DNA of 8,853 nucleotides. It comes from JBCCSZ01 sp039199225 (GTDB lineage: Bacteria > Bacteroidota > Bacteroidia > Chitinophagales > Saprospiraceae). The translations under genes were made by a program, and so were the position numbers. Shown here in pieces: positions 7,430-8,853 of this stretch. The stretch spans positions 1 through 8,853 of the forward strand of contig JBCCSZ010000321.1 of the NCBI GenBank assembly GCA_039199225.1, written 5' to 3'. Within the stretch, counting starts at the first letter, position 1, and each line of letters begins with the position of its first letter. The notes under the pieces are model-generated. The model saw nothing but the letters and a program-made list of their open reading frames with translations, did not search any database and had not been told where the DNA came from.

Positions 7430-8296
7430 CTACTTTTTCAATCTTTTTTGTTGGTCAGACTTAGCTGTTAGGCGCTGAAGAGCTTTGCTTTTGCTGAGGA
7501 TGCTGCGCTGGCGGGCTGCCTCCTCCTGAAGCATTTCGTATCGCTGCTGGCTGTCGCTGTCCCATTCGATGAGCTTGGCATTGAGGGCTTGCAGGTTGGT
7601 TAGGACGAGTAGATCGAGCATGCTGGCACTGTCGCGGATGTTGCCGCTGGCCTCTGGGTTGGCTTGGCGCCATTGGCGGGCGGTCATCCCAAAGACCACC
7701 ATGTTGAGTAGGTCTGCCTCATTGGCAAATATCTGCCCTTCCTTGCGGGTACCGACCAGCTTGGCAGGCACCAGCTTGGCTCGGGTGGATTCGGTCATCA
7801 AGGGATAATTGGCCTTGGTGAGTTCGCGGCGGATGTCCCAGGGATCACCTAGCTTTTGATACTCCGCTTCTTTGAGCCGCTGGTACTCCTCGATGACGCC
7901 CAGCTTAAAAGCCGGACTAATGGCCGTACAAAACTCAATGGCCACCGTACTGTGGGCGTAGGTCCCGCCGTAGCGACCCGATTTGGATTGTATGCAACGA
8001 ATTTTAGCCTCCGCCATCAGCTGCTTGGCCGACACCACAAAACCGACCCGACCGGCACGCGATCTAAACCCCTCAAATTTGAGGGGATTAAAATTGGGGG
8101 CATTGTGCTTTTGCTCCCACTCGAAAATAAAGTCTAAGGTAGAAAGGTTGCGAAGCCAGTTGCCAATGACCTGGTCGGTCCGGGCATCCACGAGCTTCGC
8201 CATGTCGGTAATGCATAGGTAAAAGTCGCCTTCGATGTCTTGGTAGCGAATGGCTTGACCTTGGACCTCTATTGATTTTTTAGTGTTTCGTGCCAT
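7430..8296 (-). CDS. KilA-N domain-containing protein
   Basis: A 288-residue soluble protein with no signal peptide. Residues ~12-142 match the KilA-N domain as found in stand-alone Bacteroidota proteins: IRYQDIEGDFYLCITDMAKL (16-35), NWLRNLSTLDFI (46-57), NFNPLKFEGF (68-77), then GRYGGTYAHSTVAIEF and ISPAFKLGVIEEYQRLK (107-142). KilA-N is a predicted DNA-binding fold common in large DNA viruses and phages, often attached to other modules. Residues ~187-245 (IFANEADLLNMVVFGMTARQWR, split here at position 200, then GNIRD) form a second conserved block often seen in these stand-alone proteins. The end (250-288) is rich in Gln, Lys and Arg and probably helical. The biological role is unknown; regulation of gene expression or a phage-derived function are both possible. 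The ATG at 8296 sits 27 bases after a TACCTTTG box. No phage genes are seen nearby. A sample at 7621 is G+C-rich (41 of 60 bases). Confidence 0.88.
   Translation of the reverse strand: MARNTKKSIEVQGQAIRYQDIEGDFYLCITDMAKLVDARTDQVIGNWLRNLSTLDFIFEWEQKHNAPNFNPLKFEGFRSRAGRVGFVVSAKQLMAEAKIRCIQSKSGRYGGTYAHSTVAIEFCTAISPAFKLGVIEEYQRLKEAEYQKLGDPWDIRRELTKANYPLMTESTRAKLVPAKLVGTRKEGQIFANEADLLNMVVFGMTARQWRQANPEASGNIRDSASMLDLLVLTNLQALNAKLIEWDSDSQQRYEMLQEEAARQRSILSKSKALQRLTAKSDQQKRLKK
8065..8090. repeat. 26-bp near-perfect palindrome inside the KilA-N gene
   Basis: The centre CCCCTCAAATTTGAGGGG (8069-8086) is a perfect 18-bp palindrome. After one mismatched pair (A8068/A8087) three more bases pair on each side (TAA/TTA), giving 12 of 13 pairs. 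On the coding strand it encodes residues ~69-78 (FNPLKFEGFR) of the KilA-N domain, without breaking the frame. Confidence 0.85.
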
Positions 8297-8323
8297 ATGT
8301 GCCGTGTCGTCAGTGCTTTAGAA

Positions 8324-8331
8324 CAAAGGTA
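8324..8331 (-). promoter_or_regulatory. Bacteroidota -7 box of the KilA-N gene
   Basis: On the minus strand TACCTTTG matches the consensus TAnnTTTG exactly and lies 27 bases before the KilA-N ATG, a natural distance for a short leader. I do not find a clear TTG -33 element 19-21 bases further up, so the promoter may be of modest strength. Confidence 0.5.
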
Positions 8332-8767
8332 GAAAGAATGTTTTTGTTCGTCACTATTAATCTGGATTTTCAGGAATTGAATGAAAAAGTTCCTATTCAC
8401 ATGCTATCCTTTACCGAGCATATGCCTGTTTCAAAGCCCCTTCTGGATCTGCTTTCTTCGTATTTTTTTATTCATCAACACTTCTAAAGAGTCAATTTAT
8501 TGATGATTCCGAGCAGATTTTAGTACCACATGCTAGCAAGACCATCGCTTGGTAGGCACTGCGAAATAAATCAATTGTCTCCTACACTCTAACTACTAGC
8601 TATATTCTCAGTAAGTTTTCACATGAAATACTGCCTAGCGTTCATCGCATTTTAAGGGATCAACAGAGCCAATGGATCACGGTCTTTACACTTCTTTAGA
8701 CCCCCTACCCTACTGTCTGTTTTCCTGTGTTAACAATCGCCTGACTCCTTTCAAATTCACTTTAAGG

Positions 8768-8775
8768 CAAAGATA
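8768..8775 (-). promoter_or_regulatory. Isolated TAnnTTTG promoter-like box
   Basis: On the minus strand TATCTTTG is an exact match to the Bacteroidota -7 consensus. It faces the gene-poor stretch, with no start codon of a convincing gene for about 470 bp. A TTG at -33 is not seen. It may drive a non-coding transcript or a long leader of the KilA-N gene, or be chance. Confidence 0.25.
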
Positions 8776-8853
8776 TATGCCTGCCATTGGTGGTTCGCTT
8801 GAGAATCATTTCTGAAAGGCAGCTGCATAATAGCCTATGAATCAGCAATTTAA

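Larger units (their letters stand above)
8297..8853. other. Gene-poor stretch at the right end
   Basis: About 560 bp with no convincing coding region on either strand. The only longer open frame (8290-8487, plus, 65 codons) overlaps the KilA-N promoter and start and has no recognisable features. Stops are frequent elsewhere in the stretch. Apart from the two TAnnTTTG boxes listed separately, I see a 7-bp inverted repeat (8472-8478 with 8500-8506) and a 6-bp direct repeat GGATCA around 8660-8685, both weak. I see no tRNA, rRNA, CRISPR array or transposon end. An ATG at 8837 could begin a gene that runs out of the window. Confidence 0.6.

Noticed and set aside
8290..8487. A 65-codon plus-strand frame next to the KilA-N gene
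   Set aside because: It begins inside the KilA-N gene and overlaps its promoter; the product has no recognisable motif and there is no promoter or ribosome-binding signal for it.
8472..8506. Inverted repeat TCATCAA/TTGATGA with a 21-base loop
   Set aside because: The loop is long and the arms are A+T-rich, no gene ends directly before it on either strand, and the T run lies on the wrong side for a plus-strand terminator.
8837..8853. ATG at the right edge as the start of a further plus-strand gene
   Set aside because: Only five codons are visible, with no convincing promoter or ribosome-binding site upstream, so it cannot be supported.

Overview
The window looks like chromosomal DNA of a Bacteroidota bacterium, probably from the gliding or filamentous environmental groups (a Saprospiria-like relative is my best guess, not proven). 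Three things point there: a PorP/SprF-family outer-membrane protein, a giant PKD/SprB-repeat surface protein ending in a gliding-motility-associated (type B) C-terminal sorting domain, and the near absence of Shine-Dalgarno sequences together with a TAnnTTTG-type promoter element.

Layout from left to right. (1) 87-956, plus strand: a lipoprotein of 289 residues with a transglutaminase-like Cys-His-Asp triad, in DNA clearly richer in A+T than the genes to its right. (2) 957-1160: a convergent gap with a small perfect hairpin. (3) 7156 down to 1161, minus strand: a two-gene unit made of a 1605-residue secreted multidomain adhesin-like protein followed 29 bp later by a PorP/SprF protein. (4) 7157-7429: the upstream region of that unit, which also holds a hairpin just behind the next gene. 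(5) 8296-7430, minus strand: a stand-alone KilA-N domain protein with a good Bacteroidota -7 box just upstream and a striking near-perfect 26-bp palindrome inside the coding sequence. (6) 8297-8853: about 560 bp without a convincing gene.

How the genes fit together: the giant protein and PorP/SprF form the classic pairing of a type B type IX secretion cargo with its own PorP/SprF partner, as in SprB/SprF of Flavobacterium johnsoniae. The giant protein should be exported by Sec, taken across the outer membrane by the type IX secretion system (T9SS; core genes not in this window) and displayed or released at the surface. The lipoprotein and the KilA-N protein show no evident functional link to this pair.

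I found no clearly new multi-gene system. The points most worth a second look are the intragenic palindrome in the KilA-N gene, the regular cysteine-pair architecture of the giant protein, the nearly isolated promoter-like box in the right-hand gene-poor region, and the compositional break between the lipoprotein gene and its neighbours.
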